A model generated the notes under the pieces. The model was not told the DNA's origin and searched no databases. It worked only from the letters and a program-made list of their open reading frames with translations. Of a stretch of DNA of 64,000 nt, positions 8,877 to 18,106 are shown in pieces; position 1 is the first letter of the stretch; the number at the start of each line of letters is the position of its first letter. Location of the stretch: the NCBI RefSeq assembly GCF_000953825.1, contig NZ_BBUL01000080.1:1-64000 (forward strand), given 5' to 3'. Both the position numbers and the translations under genes were made by a program. Source of the stretch: Cellvibrio sp. OA-2007. Lineage in GTDB: Bacteria > Pseudomonadota > Gammaproteobacteria > Pseudomonadales > Cellvibrionaceae.

Positions 8877-10421
8877 TTAACCGAGGGTAATTAAATTCTT
8901 ACCGGTCATTTCTGCTGGCTGAGGAATACCCATCAAATGCAACATGGTGGGGGCGACATCGGCCAATGAACCGCCGGGCGCAATAGTGCCCTTGCGTGAA
9001 CTGCAGAAAATAAATGGCACCGGCAGCGTGGAATGCTGGGTGTGTGGCTGGCCAGTTTCCTCGTCGAACATTTCTTCCACATTGCCGTGGTCGGCGGTAA
9101 TCAGCGCTTCACCGCCGACTTTTTCTACCGCTGCCAGTACCCGGCCGAGGCAGATGTCGATGGCTTCTACCGCTTTGGTTGCCGCTTCCATAATGCCCGA
9201 GTGGCCGACCATATCGCAGTTGGCGTAGTTGCAAATAATCGCATCGTACTTGCCTGACTCAATCGCTTCGACCAGTTTGTCGGTCACAATTGGCGCGTTC
9301 ATTTCAGGCTGTAAATCGTAAGTTGCGACTTGGGGTGATGGCACAAGAATGCGGTCTTCACCGGGATAAACCACTTCGTTACCGCTGTTAAAGAAGAAGG
9401 TGACGTGCGCGTATTTCTCCGTTTCAGCGATACGCAATTGGGTTTTGCCCAGCTGCGATATGTAATCGCCAAAGGAATTGCTCAGGCTCACCGGTGGAAA
9501 GGCGATAGGCGCATTGATGCTCGATGCGTATTCAGTGGTTTGCACAAAGTGGGCGATTTCTGGGTGCAGCTCGCGGGCAAAACCGTCGAAGTCCGGGCTG
9601 ATTAAGGCATTGGTGATTTCGCGTGCGCGATCCGGGCGGAAGTTCATAAAAATCACTGAGTCGCCATCGTTAATAGTGGCGACTTCTTCATCTTCACCGC
9701 AAATCACCGTGGCTTTGACAAATTCGTCGTTTTCGTCGCGCGCATAAGCGGCGGCCAAACCTTCAACGGCGGTGTGAGCATCAAATTCAGCATCGCCAGT
9801 GACCATCACATCGTAGCAAGCTTGTACGCGATCCCAGCGGTTGTCGCGGTCGAGTGCGTAATAGCGGCCAATAATCGAGGCGATCCGGCCAGCGCCCAAT
9901 TCTTTGAACAGATCCTGCGCCTTTTGCAGGGATTTTTCCGCACTGCGCGGCGCGGTATCGCGGCCGTCTAAAAAGGCGTGCAGGTATACCTCTTTGGCAC
10001 CGCGCTGTACCGCCATTTTCATCATGGCGTAGATGTGATCTTCATGGCTGTGCACCCCGCCCTCGGACAGCAAACCGAGAATATGCACGGCTTTGCCAGT
10101 GGCGATCGCGCTATCGATGGCTTTTACATAAACCGGATTGGTAAAGAAGTCGCCATCGCTAATGGCTTTATTGATGCGCGTAAAGTTCTGATACACCACG
10201 CGGCCAGCGCCAAGGGTCATGTGCCCCACTTCGCTGTTGCCCATTTGCCCTTCGGGCAAACCCACTGCCATGCCGGAGGTTTCGATCAGGCTTTTGGGGT
10301 TGTTGGCCCAGAGTTTATCGAATACAGGTTTGTGGGCAGCAGCAATTGCGTTGTACTTGGTTTTTTCAGAGTAACCATAGCCGTCGAGGATCAGCAGAAC
10401 TACAGGTTTTTTCGCGCTCAT
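8877..10421 (-). CDS. gpmI: 2,3-bisphosphoglycerate-independent phosphoglycerate mutase
   Basis: Interconverts 3- and 2-phosphoglycerate using two manganese ions. The 514-residue length equals E. coli GpmI. The alkaline-phosphatase-like metal motif [10 protein letters not shown] is at the N-terminus, the phosphoserine is Ser63 in QMGNSEVGH, and [11 protein letters not shown] near the C-terminus supplies metal ligands. The ATG at 10421 is chosen because GGAAG precedes it and it gives the canonical [10 protein letters not shown] start; an upstream in-frame start would add 39 unlikely residues. First gene of the gpmI-envC-ctpA-yibQ series. Confidence 0.97.
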   Translation of the reverse strand: MSAKKPVVLLILDGYGYSEKTKYNAIAAAHKPVFDKLWANNPKSLIETSGMAVGLPEGQMGNSEVGHMTLGAGRVVYQNFTRINKAISDGDFFTNPVYVKAIDSAIATGKAVHILGLLSEGGVHSHEDHIYAMMKMAVQRGAKEVYLHAFLDGRDTAPRSAEKSLQKAQDLFKELGAGRIASIIGRYYALDRDNRWDRVQACYDVMVTGDAEFDAHTAVEGLAAAYARDENDEFVKATVICGEDEEVATINDGDSVIFMNFRPDRAREITNALISPDFDGFARELHPEIAHFVQTTEYASSINAPIAFPPVSLSNSFGDYISQLGKTQLRIAETEKYAHVTFFFNSGNEVVYPGEDRILVPSPQVATYDLQPEMNAPIVTDKLVEAIESGKYDAIICNYANCDMVGHSGIMEAATKAVEAIDICLGRVLAAVEKVGGEALITADHGNVEEMFDEETGQPHTQHSTLPVPFIFCSSRKGTIAPGGSLADVAPTMLHLMGIPQPAEMTGKNLITLG

Positions 10422-10811
10422 AAATCGCTTCCAATGTCGGATGAACATGATTGGTTGATGCCGGCAGCCGCTCGTGGCAGCACAGGGATACAACCTCGTG
10501 GGTGATGGTTTGGGTGGAAACCCAAGAATGGCAAGCATTCTAGCGGGTTGGGCGCCTCAACTCTAATGTTTAAACAAAAAAGCAGCGATTGGGATCTGGC
10601 TATAGGGTCGATTGCCCGCGCGCAATCCGGCGTCTAACCGTAATAGGCAATCGTGTATACTTCGCCGCCTTATCGCCCGCGCCGGTAGCCCGCGCCGAAA
10701 AAGTTGCGGCGGCTTGCATTGAAATCTCTGTGCCTGCCCCCACTTTTGTCCTGGCGGCGCAGTTTCGGGCGGTCTGAGCCCCTTACCGCAAACCATTAAA
10801 AGGCAAGTATC
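10422..10811. other. 390-base divergent promoter region, gpmI / rhodanese gene
   Basis: No coding sequence is supported here. The right half is very GC-rich with short CG-rich direct and inverted repeats. A TATACT at about 10655-10660 could be a -10 element for the rhodanese-grxC-secB genes, but no good -35 is visible. Confidence 0.4.
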
Positions 10812-11225
10812 GTGGATTTTATCGCATTTGTTTCGCAAGAGTGGCTGCTAGTCACCACCCTGATTGTGTTGATTTACATTTATGTTTGGCGCGACCGTAT
10901 CAAGAGTGGCCGCCCTGTGTCGCCCCATGAAGTGACCAAGCTGGTGAATGATGGCAATGCCGTGTTGGTGGATTTGCGCGAGAGCGCGGAATTTAAAGCA
11001 GGTCACATCGTAGGGGCGCTGAATATCCCTTATGCCAAGCTCAGCAAAGAATCGACTGAAGTGGCCAGCTACAAAGACAAAACCATCATCCTCGTGGATA
11101 AACTCGGCCAGCATGCTGGCGCCGTTGGTCGGCTGTTGGGCAAAGAAGGTTTTGATGTGCGCCGTTTAGGCGGTGGCATCGGCGAGTGGCAGGCACAAAA
11201 TCTGCCACTGGTAAAAGGTAAGTAA
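10812..11225 (+). CDS. Membrane-anchored rhodanese-like protein lacking the catalytic Cys
   Basis: A 137-residue protein with one N-terminal membrane segment (residues about 10-25) and a cytoplasmic rhodanese domain. The CDC25-like VDLRESAEFKAGHI motif is clear. At the position of the active-site loop (normally a cysteine followed by a small loop) the sequence is ILVDKLGQHAG, so an Asp replaces the sulfur-carrying Cys. The product is therefore unlikely to be an active sulfurtransferase. It starts with GTG after AAGG. The neighbours grxC and secB match the yibN-grxC-secB order of gammaproteobacteria. Confidence 0.9.
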   Translation: MDFIAFVSQEWLLVTTLIVLIYIYVWRDRIKSGRPVSPHEVTKLVNDGNAVLVDLRESAEFKAGHIVGALNIPYAKLSKESTEVASYKDKTIILVDKLGQHAGAVGRLLGKEGFDVRRLGGGIGEWQAQNLPLVKGK

Positions 11226-11262
11226 TCGTTTTAGAACCCATTGTTATTTTTTGGAGTTTGTT

Positions 11263-11520
11263 ATGGCGCACGTGAAAATGTACACCACAGCTGTATGCCC
11301 TTTTTGTGTCAATGCGAAAAAATTGCTGGCGCAAAAAGGTGTGGCGGTGGAAGAAATTCGCGTGGATAGCCAACCGCATTTGCGCCAGGAAATGATGGAC
11401 AAAAGTGGTCAGCGCACAGTTCCACAAATCTGGATTGGCGAGCAGCATGTCGGCGGCTTCACTGATCTTTGGGCGTTGGATAAAGCCGGTAAGTTAGATG
11501 CGCTCCTGGCACAAGCCTAA
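11263..11520 (+). CDS. grxC: Glutaredoxin 3
   Basis: An 85-residue thioredoxin-fold disulfide reductase that uses glutathione. The active-site CPFC is at residues 12-15, the cis-proline is in the TVPQIWI segment, and the glutathione-binding GGFTDL motif follows. The ATG at 11263 has TTGGAG upstream. It lies between the rhodanese-like gene and secB, with short gaps on both sides that suggest one operon. Confidence 0.96.
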   Translation: MAHVKMYTTAVCPFCVNAKKLLAQKGVAVEEIRVDSQPHLRQEMMDKSGQRTVPQIWIGEQHVGGFTDLWALDKAGKLDALLAQA

Positions 11521-11563
11521 GCGCCTTTTTAAATATTCCTAAACCAGTCAAGTCGAGTTCATT

Positions 11564-12076
11564 ATGACAGAAGAAAATAACCAACAAGATGCTGGCCAAG
11601 CAGCTGCTGGCGCTCCGGTATTTGCGATTCAACGTATTTACTTGAAGGATATCTCCTTTGAAACCCCTATGGGTCCAGAGGCATTTACCAAGGCTTACAA
11701 GCCTAATATCCAACAGGATTTAAACATCCAAGCCAACCAAATCGAAGACGGTTTGTTTGAAGTGGTATTGTTGCTCACCATTACCGCCCGCATTGAAGAT
11801 CGCGCGGTATTTTTGGTAGAAGTGAAACAAGCCGGTCTGTTTGCGATCTCTGGTATCGAAGGCCCGGCAGTGACCCAGCTGATCAATACTGCCTGCCCGC
11901 AAATTCTGTTCCCCTACGCGCGCGAAGCGGTGGATGGCATTCTCGGTCGCGGCAGCTTCCCTCCACTGATGCTCGCTCCTATCAATTTTGATGCAGTATT
12001 TGTGCAAGCGATCACCGCGGCACAACAGCAAGCTCAAGAGCAGGCACAAGCAGAAAAGCCGGAAGTGGTGAACTAA
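11564..12076 (+). CDS. secB: Protein-export chaperone SecB
   Basis: Cytosolic tetrameric chaperone that keeps preproteins unfolded and hands them to SecA. The 170-residue product has the typical IQRIYLKDISFETP beginning of the fold, the QAGLFAISG segment and the FPYAREAVD motif, with a Gln/Ala-rich C-terminal tail. A strong terminator 33 bases downstream ends the unit. Confidence 0.97.
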   Translation: MTEENNQQDAGQAAAGAPVFAIQRIYLKDISFETPMGPEAFTKAYKPNIQQDLNIQANQIEDGLFEVVLLLTITARIEDRAVFLVEVKQAGLFAISGIEGPAVTQLINTACPQILFPYAREAVDGILGRGSFPPLMLAPINFDAVFVQAITAAQQQAQEQAQAEKPEVVN

Positions 12077-12108
12077 TCTAACCGCTGGGTTATATGAAGG
12101 TTACCTGA

Positions 12109-12137
12109 AGGCGATCATTGCGATGATCGCCTTTTTT
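12109..12137 (+). terminator. Rho-independent terminator after secB
   Basis: AGGCGATCAT-TGCG-ATGATCGCCT followed by a T-rich run. Confidence 0.9.
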
Positions 12138-12240
12138 ATTGCGCGCAATTTATCGCTATCCGCCTTGGCACGGAATTTGTCATTGTAATCTCCCCAAAGT
12201 CTCGCATAATCAAGCCTGCCGTTCGCTTTGGAATTTTCGC

Positions 12241-13737
12241 ATGTTCAATCTCTCTAGCAATAACCGCAAGACCAGCCATATCGCCGCGATTGATCTCGGC
12301 TCTAACAGCTTCCACATGATTGTGGCGCGCTGGGACAATGGCCAGCTCACCCTGCTCGACCGTTTGCGCGAACCTGTGCGTTTAGGCTTCGGGCTGCAGG
12401 AAGATCTCAGCTTGAGCGATGACGCGCGCGATCGCGCGCTTGCCTGTCTGGAGCGCTTTGGCGAATGCCTGCGCGGCTATCCCTCGCGCAGCGTGCGAAT
12501 TGTCGGCACCAAAACCCTGCGCACCGTAAAAGATTCGACTGCGTTTCTGATTGAGGCGGAAAAACGCCTCGGGCATCCGGTGGAAATTATTTCCGGCGAT
12601 GAAGAGGCGCGCCTGATTTATCTCGGCGTGGCCAACGATATAGCGCCGGACGGCGATAATCGTATCGTGATGGATATAGGCGGCGGCAGCACGGAAGTGA
12701 TTATCGGCAATGGCATGCAACCGAAATTGAAAGAAAGTTTGAACATGGGCTGCATCGCCATCACCAAAAAGTTTTTTATGGATGGCAAGGTCACCGAAAA
12801 ATTAATTACCAAAGCGTTGATTGCCTGCTTGCAAGAAATTGAGCCAGTAAAAGAAGAGTTTTTACAAGCTGGCTGGCAACAGGTATTGGGTGCCTCGGGC
12901 AGTATTAAAGCGGTCGCCAAAGTCTGTGAAGCCAACGGTTGGAGCGATGGCACTATCACCCTCGAATCGCTCGAAAAAATCATGGCGATTTATTTAGACC
13001 ACGGCAAATTGGATGCACAAATTGCCGGTTTGTCAGATGATCGCCAACCGGTTTTTCTCGGCGGCGTGATTGTCTTGAGTGCACTCTTTGATGCGCTCGA
13101 ATTGCGCCAAATGGTCGCCGCCGAATGGGCGCTGCGCGAAGGCCTGTTGTTTGATCAAAAAGGCCGCTTGGAAAATCACGATATTCGCCAGGCGAGTGTC
13201 GATGCGCTCGCCGCGCGCTTTCATGTGAATATGGATAAAGCTAAAGCGGTAGAAAAAACCGCGCTCAATTTATTGCAGCAAGTGGCAGAAAGCTGGCAGC
13301 TCACCGCTGACGACGCCAGTAAATTACTCGGCTGGGCGGCGCGTTTGTATCAAGTGGGTCTGGACATAGCGCACAACGATTATCACAAACACTCTGCCTA
13401 CATAGTGCAAAACGTCGATCTCGCCGGATGCTCGCGCGCCGAACAAATCCAACTCGCCGCATTAGTGCTGGCCCATCGTAAACGCTTTCCCAGCAAAAGC
13501 TTTCCGCTCGATAATACCGATTTAGTTCGCCTTGCTATGTTATTGCGCCTCGCCGTTATCTTTCATCGCGGCCGGGTTAAATCCGGAATGCCAGCAATTA
13601 CATTATCGGCCGGAAAAAAACGTGTGGATTTACAGCTGCCCCATGACTGGCTGGAACAGCACCCGCTGACCTGCGCAGACTTGGAAACCGAACAGCGTTA
13701 TTTGGGGGATATTGGGTATGAATTGACAGTTAATTGA
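12241..13737 (+). CDS. ppx: Exopolyphosphatase
   Basis: Hydrolyses terminal phosphates from inorganic polyphosphate. The 498-residue product has the actin-like ATPase fold: phosphate 1 motif AAIDLGSNSFHM near residue 17, phosphate 2 motif DIGGGSTEVI near residue 145, then a C-terminal HD-like helical domain. The ATG at 12241 gives a normal N-terminus; the frame extends upstream but without family-like sequence. ppk1, its opposing enzyme, lies about 6 kb away. In pseudomonads ppx and ppk are usually neighbours, so the genes between them here were probably inserted. Confidence 0.96.
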   Translation: MFNLSSNNRKTSHIAAIDLGSNSFHMIVARWDNGQLTLLDRLREPVRLGFGLQEDLSLSDDARDRALACLERFGECLRGYPSRSVRIVGTKTLRTVKDSTAFLIEAEKRLGHPVEIISGDEEARLIYLGVANDIAPDGDNRIVMDIGGGSTEVIIGNGMQPKLKESLNMGCIAITKKFFMDGKVTEKLITKALIACLQEIEPVKEEFLQAGWQQVLGASGSIKAVAKVCEANGWSDGTITLESLEKIMAIYLDHGKLDAQIAGLSDDRQPVFLGGVIVLSALFDALELRQMVAAEWALREGLLFDQKGRLENHDIRQASVDALAARFHVNMDKAKAVEKTALNLLQQVAESWQLTADDASKLLGWAARLYQVGLDIAHNDYHKHSAYIVQNVDLAGCSRAEQIQLAALVLAHRKRFPSKSFPLDNTDLVRLAMLLRLAVIFHRGRVKSGMPAITLSAGKKRVDLQLPHDWLEQHPLTCADLETEQRYLGDIGYELTVN

Positions 13738-13784
13738 TGATTAAAAAGAATTTTTCCATATCGAATAATAGAGCAGGGATTTAT

Positions 13785-14777
13785 ATGAAGTCAGGGTTAA
13801 TTTACACGTTTCGTTTTATTTTATTACTGTTGGCAGTGTGTTTATCAAGTACAGTATTTGCCGCTAATATTGAAAAATTGGCTAAGGGAAAATGGTTGCA
13901 GCTCACTAGTGATAATTTTCAAATTATTACTGATTTAAAAGAAAAGAAAGCGCGAATTTTGATTGATGATCTTGAAGCATACCGATATTTTTTGATTGAG
14001 TTAATGGGCATGCAATTACAGCCAAACCTTGATCCGCTACAGGTATTGGCATTGGGGTCTGGCTCAAGTTTTAAACATATGGGGTTGCCCAAAACTTGGG
14101 CTGGCGTTTTTGTGATTCACCCCGACAGATACTATGCTATCGCCAATGTGGATAATTACTCTGATGATTTGAAAAAGCCGAGTTTTGGCCGTCAGGTTTT
14201 ATTACATGAATATACGCATTTTGTGCAAAAGTATTCACTCAATCGGGTTCCTCATCCATTATGGGTTCAGGAAGGTAAGGCTGAGTATCTAGGCACGTTT
14301 AAATTTGACGGTGACAAAATTTATTTGGGTAATCCCAAAGCCATTATGTTTCGCACCGCAGGACTTTATTCCAATGCAGGGAGATTGCAGATAGATGCTG
14401 AAAGCATCATGAAAACCAAAAGTTTGCCCATTCATTCGACCAAAATAAGCGATAGAGTTGTCATTGATCAGTTTTATGCTCGCGCATTTTTTATTATGCA
14501 TTACATAAACTCTTCACCTGAATTACGGCAGGGTCTAGATGTTTATTTAACTGCAGTAAAAGACGGTAAAAATGAAGATGAGGCGTTAATGCAGGCGTTT
14601 GATCGAAATTTTGCTGAGTTTGAAAAAAACGTAACTGATTATGTTCTTAATGGTTTGTGGATGAGAGTTTTATCTCCTAAAGCAGGCAATATTATTTTTC
14701 CGGTACCAGAGGTTAAGGTCACCAAGTTGGATGCGGAAACATTCAAGACCAAAGTCGGCTATTTTATTTCTGAATAG
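13785..14777 (+). CDS. Secreted zinc metallopeptidase-like protein (HExxH)
   Basis: A 330-residue protein with a signal peptide (hydrophobic IYTFRFILLLLAVCLSS, cleavage near VFA-AN). A gluzincin-type motif HEYTHFVQ is followed about 20 residues later by LWVQEGKAEYLG, whose glutamate would be the third zinc ligand, as in the peptidase MA superfamily. The target is unknown. The gene is clearly richer in A+T than ppx and secB, which hints at later acquisition. The start at 13785 has AGGG upstream; an upstream ATG overlapping the ppx stop would place residues before the signal. A terminator shared with the PL11 gene follows. Confidence 0.8.
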   Translation: MKSGLIYTFRFILLLLAVCLSSTVFAANIEKLAKGKWLQLTSDNFQIITDLKEKKARILIDDLEAYRYFLIELMGMQLQPNLDPLQVLALGSGSSFKHMGLPKTWAGVFVIHPDRYYAIANVDNYSDDLKKPSFGRQVLLHEYTHFVQKYSLNRVPHPLWVQEGKAEYLGTFKFDGDKIYLGNPKAIMFRTAGLYSNAGRLQIDAESIMKTKSLPIHSTKISDRVVIDQFYARAFFIMHYINSSPELRQGLDVYLTAVKDGKNEDEALMQAFDRNFAEFEKNVTDYVLNGLWMRVLSPKAGNIIFPVPEVKVTKLDAETFKTKVGYFISE

Positions 14778-14790
14778 AACAGGCGCAATA

Positions 14791-14826
14791 AAAAAGCCGA
14801 TGGCAAACCACCATCGGCTTTTTGTT
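14791..14826. terminator. Bidirectional terminator
   Basis: GCCGATGG-caaacca-CCATCGGC with A-run on the left and T-run on the right, between two convergent genes. Confidence 0.9.
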
Positions 14827-14840
14827 TTTTTGCACACGAA

Positions 14841-17183
14841 TTAATTACACGCCGAACCGCTCACTACAGGAATTTCTGCTGTGCCTGAGTGAGTGCCCTG
14901 GAAGCCGAACTCAACCGATTGCCCCGGTTGAATGGTGCTGTTCCAACTCAGGCCAGATGCAGAGTAAGGATTGTTGCCGCTGACCGTTGCATTCCAAGTG
15001 CCGCTCAGGCGGGTATTGCCTGCGTAAGTCCAACTCACATTCCAGCCGTTGATTGCGCTGCTGCCTTTGTTGGTGATGCGGATCGCGCCGGTAAACCCCG
15101 AACCCCAGTTATTGCTAATCACATAGCTGCAGTTGCCCGCTGCGGTTGCTGTACTGGATGCGACACTGGATGTTGCGCGGCTACTGGCAGGCAATGAGCT
15201 GGCCGGAGTCGAGCTGGGCGCAACTGAACTGGCCGGGGTTGAGCTCACAGCGGTGCTGCTGCGCGATGAACTGCTGCTAGACGAGCTGCTAACCGGTACG
15301 CTGGCATTGGGGTTGGTGCCGACAAAATACAGGTCGGGTGCTGGTGGTGTTGCCATGCCATCACCGAGGAAAAAGCTGGTGTGTGGCGGTTGGTTGTAGC
15401 CCACGTTTTGCCAGGCGATGGCGGTGCGGTATTGGGTGTCGTGCATCAGCGTGCGCAGCTTGTGGCTGGTGACATGGGGGGTGGCAAAAATCAGTAGCTG
15501 GCTGTTGTTTTCGTGGCGCCAGATCACCTCTTCGCGCCAGTCACCGAGGATATCAGCGGACAGACCGGGGGTCGCTTTAGTGCCGTTGTTGGAGGCGGCG
15601 CCGTAGTTGTAAGCGGTGAGCAGGCGCGAGCTGTTATTGCTGGCGTAATTCCACCTATCGATCATGGTGTTGTTGAGCTGCTCGCGCAGCAGATCGCCAT
15701 CCCACCAGGCGGCAAAATTAATCGACGCTGGTTTGCTGCTGGTGATCTGGTTGCCGGTCGCACTGTTGATGCCGCCTGCACTCGCCCAGCTTTCAGCACC
15801 GGGGGTGCGCGGGTCTATATCCATTATCACGCCGCGGCCAATATCGCCGCCGCCCTGAAAGCTCCAGATAATCTGACCGGTTTTCGCGTCGTGCATTTCC
15901 ACCCCGTGGTTGCCGTAACTGGAGGGCGACTCATGCACCATAAACACTTCCAGACCGGGGCGATTGGGCAGGAAGTCGGAGAGATGCAGCGCATCGCCGT
16001 GACCCAAGCCAGTGGAGTACAACAGAGTGCCGTTGTCGTTGATAGTGGCGGCGCCAAAGACGATTTCGTCTTTGCCGTCCTGATCCACATCGCCCACCGT
16101 GAGCGAGTGTGCGCCCTGACCGGCAGCGGCGCCATTGCCGCTGGAGTTACTATCAAAGGTCCAGCGACGGGTGAGCTGGCCGTTGCGCCAATCCCAGGCG
16201 ACCAGCACGGCGCGGGTGTAGTAGCCGCGGGAAAATATCAAACTGGGGCGGCTGCCGTCCAAATAGGCAACACCGGCAAGGAAACGGTCGACACGGTTGC
16301 CGTAGTTATCGCCCCAACTGCTGACGGTACCGCGTGCGGGTAGATAGTCGGTCGTCGCCATTGCCACACCGGTTTGGCCGTTAAAAACAGTGAGATATTC
16401 CGGGCCTGAAAGGATATAACCGGCAGAGGTGCGGTAGTCGGTATTGGCATTGCTGCCGCCGAGCACTGTGCCTGCGGCATCGCGGGTGCCCGGCGCGGTT
16501 TTCATCGCCACTTCGGCTTTGCCGTCGCCATCCAGGTCGTACACCATAAACTGGGTGTAATGGGCGCCAGCGCGGATGTTTTTGCCCAGGTCGATGCGCC
16601 AGAGTTGGGTGCCATCCATCTCATAAGCATCGATAAACACATTGCCGGTATAGCCGGATTGGGAGTTGTCCTTGGCGTTGGATGGATCCCATTTGACGAC
16701 AATTTCATACTGACCATCGCCATCCAAATCACCCACACTCAGGTCATTCGGCGAATAGGTATAGGCCTCGCCACTCGGTGTAGTACCGCCATTAGGGCGA
16801 TTGAGGTTAATGGTCAGATAAGGGTTCGCCCAAGTCGCTTTGGCGGCGTTCGCTGCCAGCTCGACGCCATTCACTACTGCACGCACGGTGTAAGCCGCGC
16901 TGGTAGTGCCGCTGCTATCCAGAAAGTTGGTGCTATTGGTAATGGGTGATGCAGTGATTTTGCTGCCGTTGCGATAGACGTTAAAGCTCACGTTGGATGG
17001 ATCATCACCCAGCATGCGCCAGCTGATCAGCACACCGCTGCCAGAGGGCAGCGCAACCACACCTCGGTCGAGGTATTCGGCTTGGCGCGCGGCAAAGCTA
17101 CTGAAACTGGCGAGGCTGAGGCCGACACAAAAACACGCTAACAGGGTTTTGCGCAGCCGTGGCTGCAAAGAGAATCTGCTCAT
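14841..17183 (-). CDS. Rhamnogalacturonan lyase (PL11) with CBM2
   Basis: A 780-residue secreted enzyme. A signal peptide (to about FAARQ, residue 33) is followed by a short N-terminal beta domain with the AEYLDRGVVAL start typical of family PL11. The large beta-propeller has repeated Asp-rich calcium sites (DLDGDGQYE, DLDGDGKAE, DVDQDGKDE). A Ser/Pro/Ala-rich linker (about residues 630-683) leads to a C-terminal CBM2 with two conserved tryptophans (NNWGSG, INGWNVSW) and the bracketing cysteines. It should cleave the rhamnose-galacturonate backbone of pectin while the CBM anchors it to cellulose or similar polymers. The linker style is characteristic of Cellvibrio. Confidence 0.95.
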   Translation of the reverse strand: MSRFSLQPRLRKTLLACFCVGLSLASFSSFAARQAEYLDRGVVALPSGSGVLISWRMLGDDPSNVSFNVYRNGSKITASPITNSTNFLDSSGTTSAAYTVRAVVNGVELAANAAKATWANPYLTINLNRPNGGTTPSGEAYTYSPNDLSVGDLDGDGQYEIVVKWDPSNAKDNSQSGYTGNVFIDAYEMDGTQLWRIDLGKNIRAGAHYTQFMVYDLDGDGKAEVAMKTAPGTRDAAGTVLGGSNANTDYRTSAGYILSGPEYLTVFNGQTGVAMATTDYLPARGTVSSWGDNYGNRVDRFLAGVAYLDGSRPSLIFSRGYYTRAVLVAWDWRNGQLTRRWTFDSNSSGNGAAAGQGAHSLTVGDVDQDGKDEIVFGAATINDNGTLLYSTGLGHGDALHLSDFLPNRPGLEVFMVHESPSSYGNHGVEMHDAKTGQIIWSFQGGGDIGRGVIMDIDPRTPGAESWASAGGINSATGNQITSSKPASINFAAWWDGDLLREQLNNTMIDRWNYASNNSSRLLTAYNYGAASNNGTKATPGLSADILGDWREEVIWRHENNSQLLIFATPHVTSHKLRTLMHDTQYRTAIAWQNVGYNQPPHTSFFLGDGMATPPAPDLYFVGTNPNASVPVSSSSSSSSSRSSTAVSSTPASSVAPSSTPASSLPASSRATSSVASSTATAAGNCSYVISNNWGSGFTGAIRITNKGSSAINGWNVSWTYAGNTRLSGTWNATVSGNNPYSASGLSWNSTIQPGQSVEFGFQGTHSGTAEIPVVSGSACN

Positions 17184-17505
17184 AGTGGTTATCTCGTTAT
17201 TCGATGAGTAAGGCAGGCCCGAGCGCCAGACATAGCAAACCTGTCATGCGCGCCGGAGCCGCGTTTATTTGGGTGTTACCGAATGCCGTTAGGTTCAGCT
17301 ACAACTGATTATTGGAATTATTGTGATTGTTAGCCTGCTGGAGAAAACCGGTACGTTGCCGGAAGCGGGTGAGAGCGATAATATAATAAGTATGATTAAT
17401 GAAAAACCAGTGGCGTAATTTTAAACGCCAGATTGGCGAAGTTTTTCTCAATTTTGCGACGTGATGGGAGATTTGCTGTTGGGCATTGCTGCCCAACCCA
17501 AGGGT
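17184..17505. other. 320-base gap upstream of the PL11 lyase gene
   Basis: No convincing gene. A 65-codon minus-strand frame (17299-17496) lacks family features and ribosome site. A perfect hairpin GTTGGGCA-ttgc-TGCCCAAC at 17478-17497 lies just after the XRE gene stop and may end or stabilise that transcript, but it lacks a U-run. The PL11 promoter should lie near 17190-17300. Confidence 0.4.
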
Positions 17506-17997
17506 TCAGGATGAGTGTGCTGTCCATGCGTTAAATTTATCGCGCAGGCGCAATGAGATAGCGGCAAGGTAGGCCACGAACAAAGCCGAGAAAGCGCTCA
17601 AATACAGCGCATCGACGGTGGTTAAACCCAAAAACGGAAACTCTACGCGCGCGACAATAAAGGATGCGGCATAGGCAAAAAGCGCATAGGCAACCAGGAA
17701 TGCCTCATGCCTTATCAGCTCGGGGCGCCCCAAGCGGCTTAAGGACGGCAGCCCCAGAATAAGCCTTACCCATAATGGTCTCTCGTTATACTCATCTGTT
17801 GTGCTGTTCATTGCATATAGCTCCCGTTCCAGTAAGTCGACATTGATAGCAAATGTCGCCGCCAGAGCCCGAAGCGATGCATAACTCACACGATGACCCG
17901 CTTCAACACGCTGAATGGTGCGAAGACTTAAATGAGCCGCTTCAGCAAGTTGTTCCTGCGAAATACCCCTATCTTCTCTAAGTTTCCGAATTAGCAT
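17506..17997 (-). CDS. XRE-family regulator fused to membrane segments
   Basis: A 163-residue protein. Residues 1-60 form a Cro/CI-type helix-turn-helix (LREDRGISQEQLAE, LSLRTIQRVEAG). The C-terminal half holds two or three hydrophobic segments (FLVAYALFAYAASFIV and ALYLSAFSALFVAYLAAI). It is thus probably a membrane-tethered transcription regulator; the signal is unknown. The ATG at 17997 has GGAG six bases upstream and is preferred over a TTG at 18024. A perfect palindrome 46 bases before the start may be its operator. Confidence 0.82.
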   Translation of the reverse strand: MLIRKLREDRGISQEQLAEAAHLSLRTIQRVEAGHRVSYASLRALAATFAINVDLLERELYAMNSTTDEYNERPLWVRLILGLPSLSRLGRPELIRHEAFLVAYALFAYAASFIVARVEFPFLGLTTVDALYLSAFSALFVAYLAAISLRLRDKFNAWTAHSS

Positions 17998-18042
17998 GTC
18001 TATCTCCGGTTGCGACACCCCCAAACTAGACCACTTAAAGCA

Positions 18043-18058
18043 CTGTCGGTGACGACAG
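18043..18058. promoter_or_regulatory. Candidate operator upstream of the XRE gene
   Basis: A perfect dyad, CTGTCG-gtga-CGACAG, in the only promoter space of the XRE gene. The size and symmetry suit a dimeric HTH repressor, so autoregulation is plausible; this is inference. Confidence 0.4.
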
Positions 18059-18106
18059 CTGCCGCCAAATTACCCGCCAATTACAGTTTGTAAGCTCACC
18101 TTGAGG

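Noticed and set aside
8877-10538. Longer gpmI start at 10538
   Set aside because: The extra 39 residues are not family-like; the ATG at 10421 has a ribosome site and gives the usual length.
14889-16343. Long plus-strand open frames opposite the PL11 lyase gene
   Set aside because: They mirror a well-supported gene with clear domains; they arise from its high G+C codon bias.
17299-17496. 65-codon minus-strand frame between the XRE and PL11 genes
   Set aside because: No ribosome site, no family pattern, overlaps a palindrome, and composition looks like low-complexity non-coding DNA.
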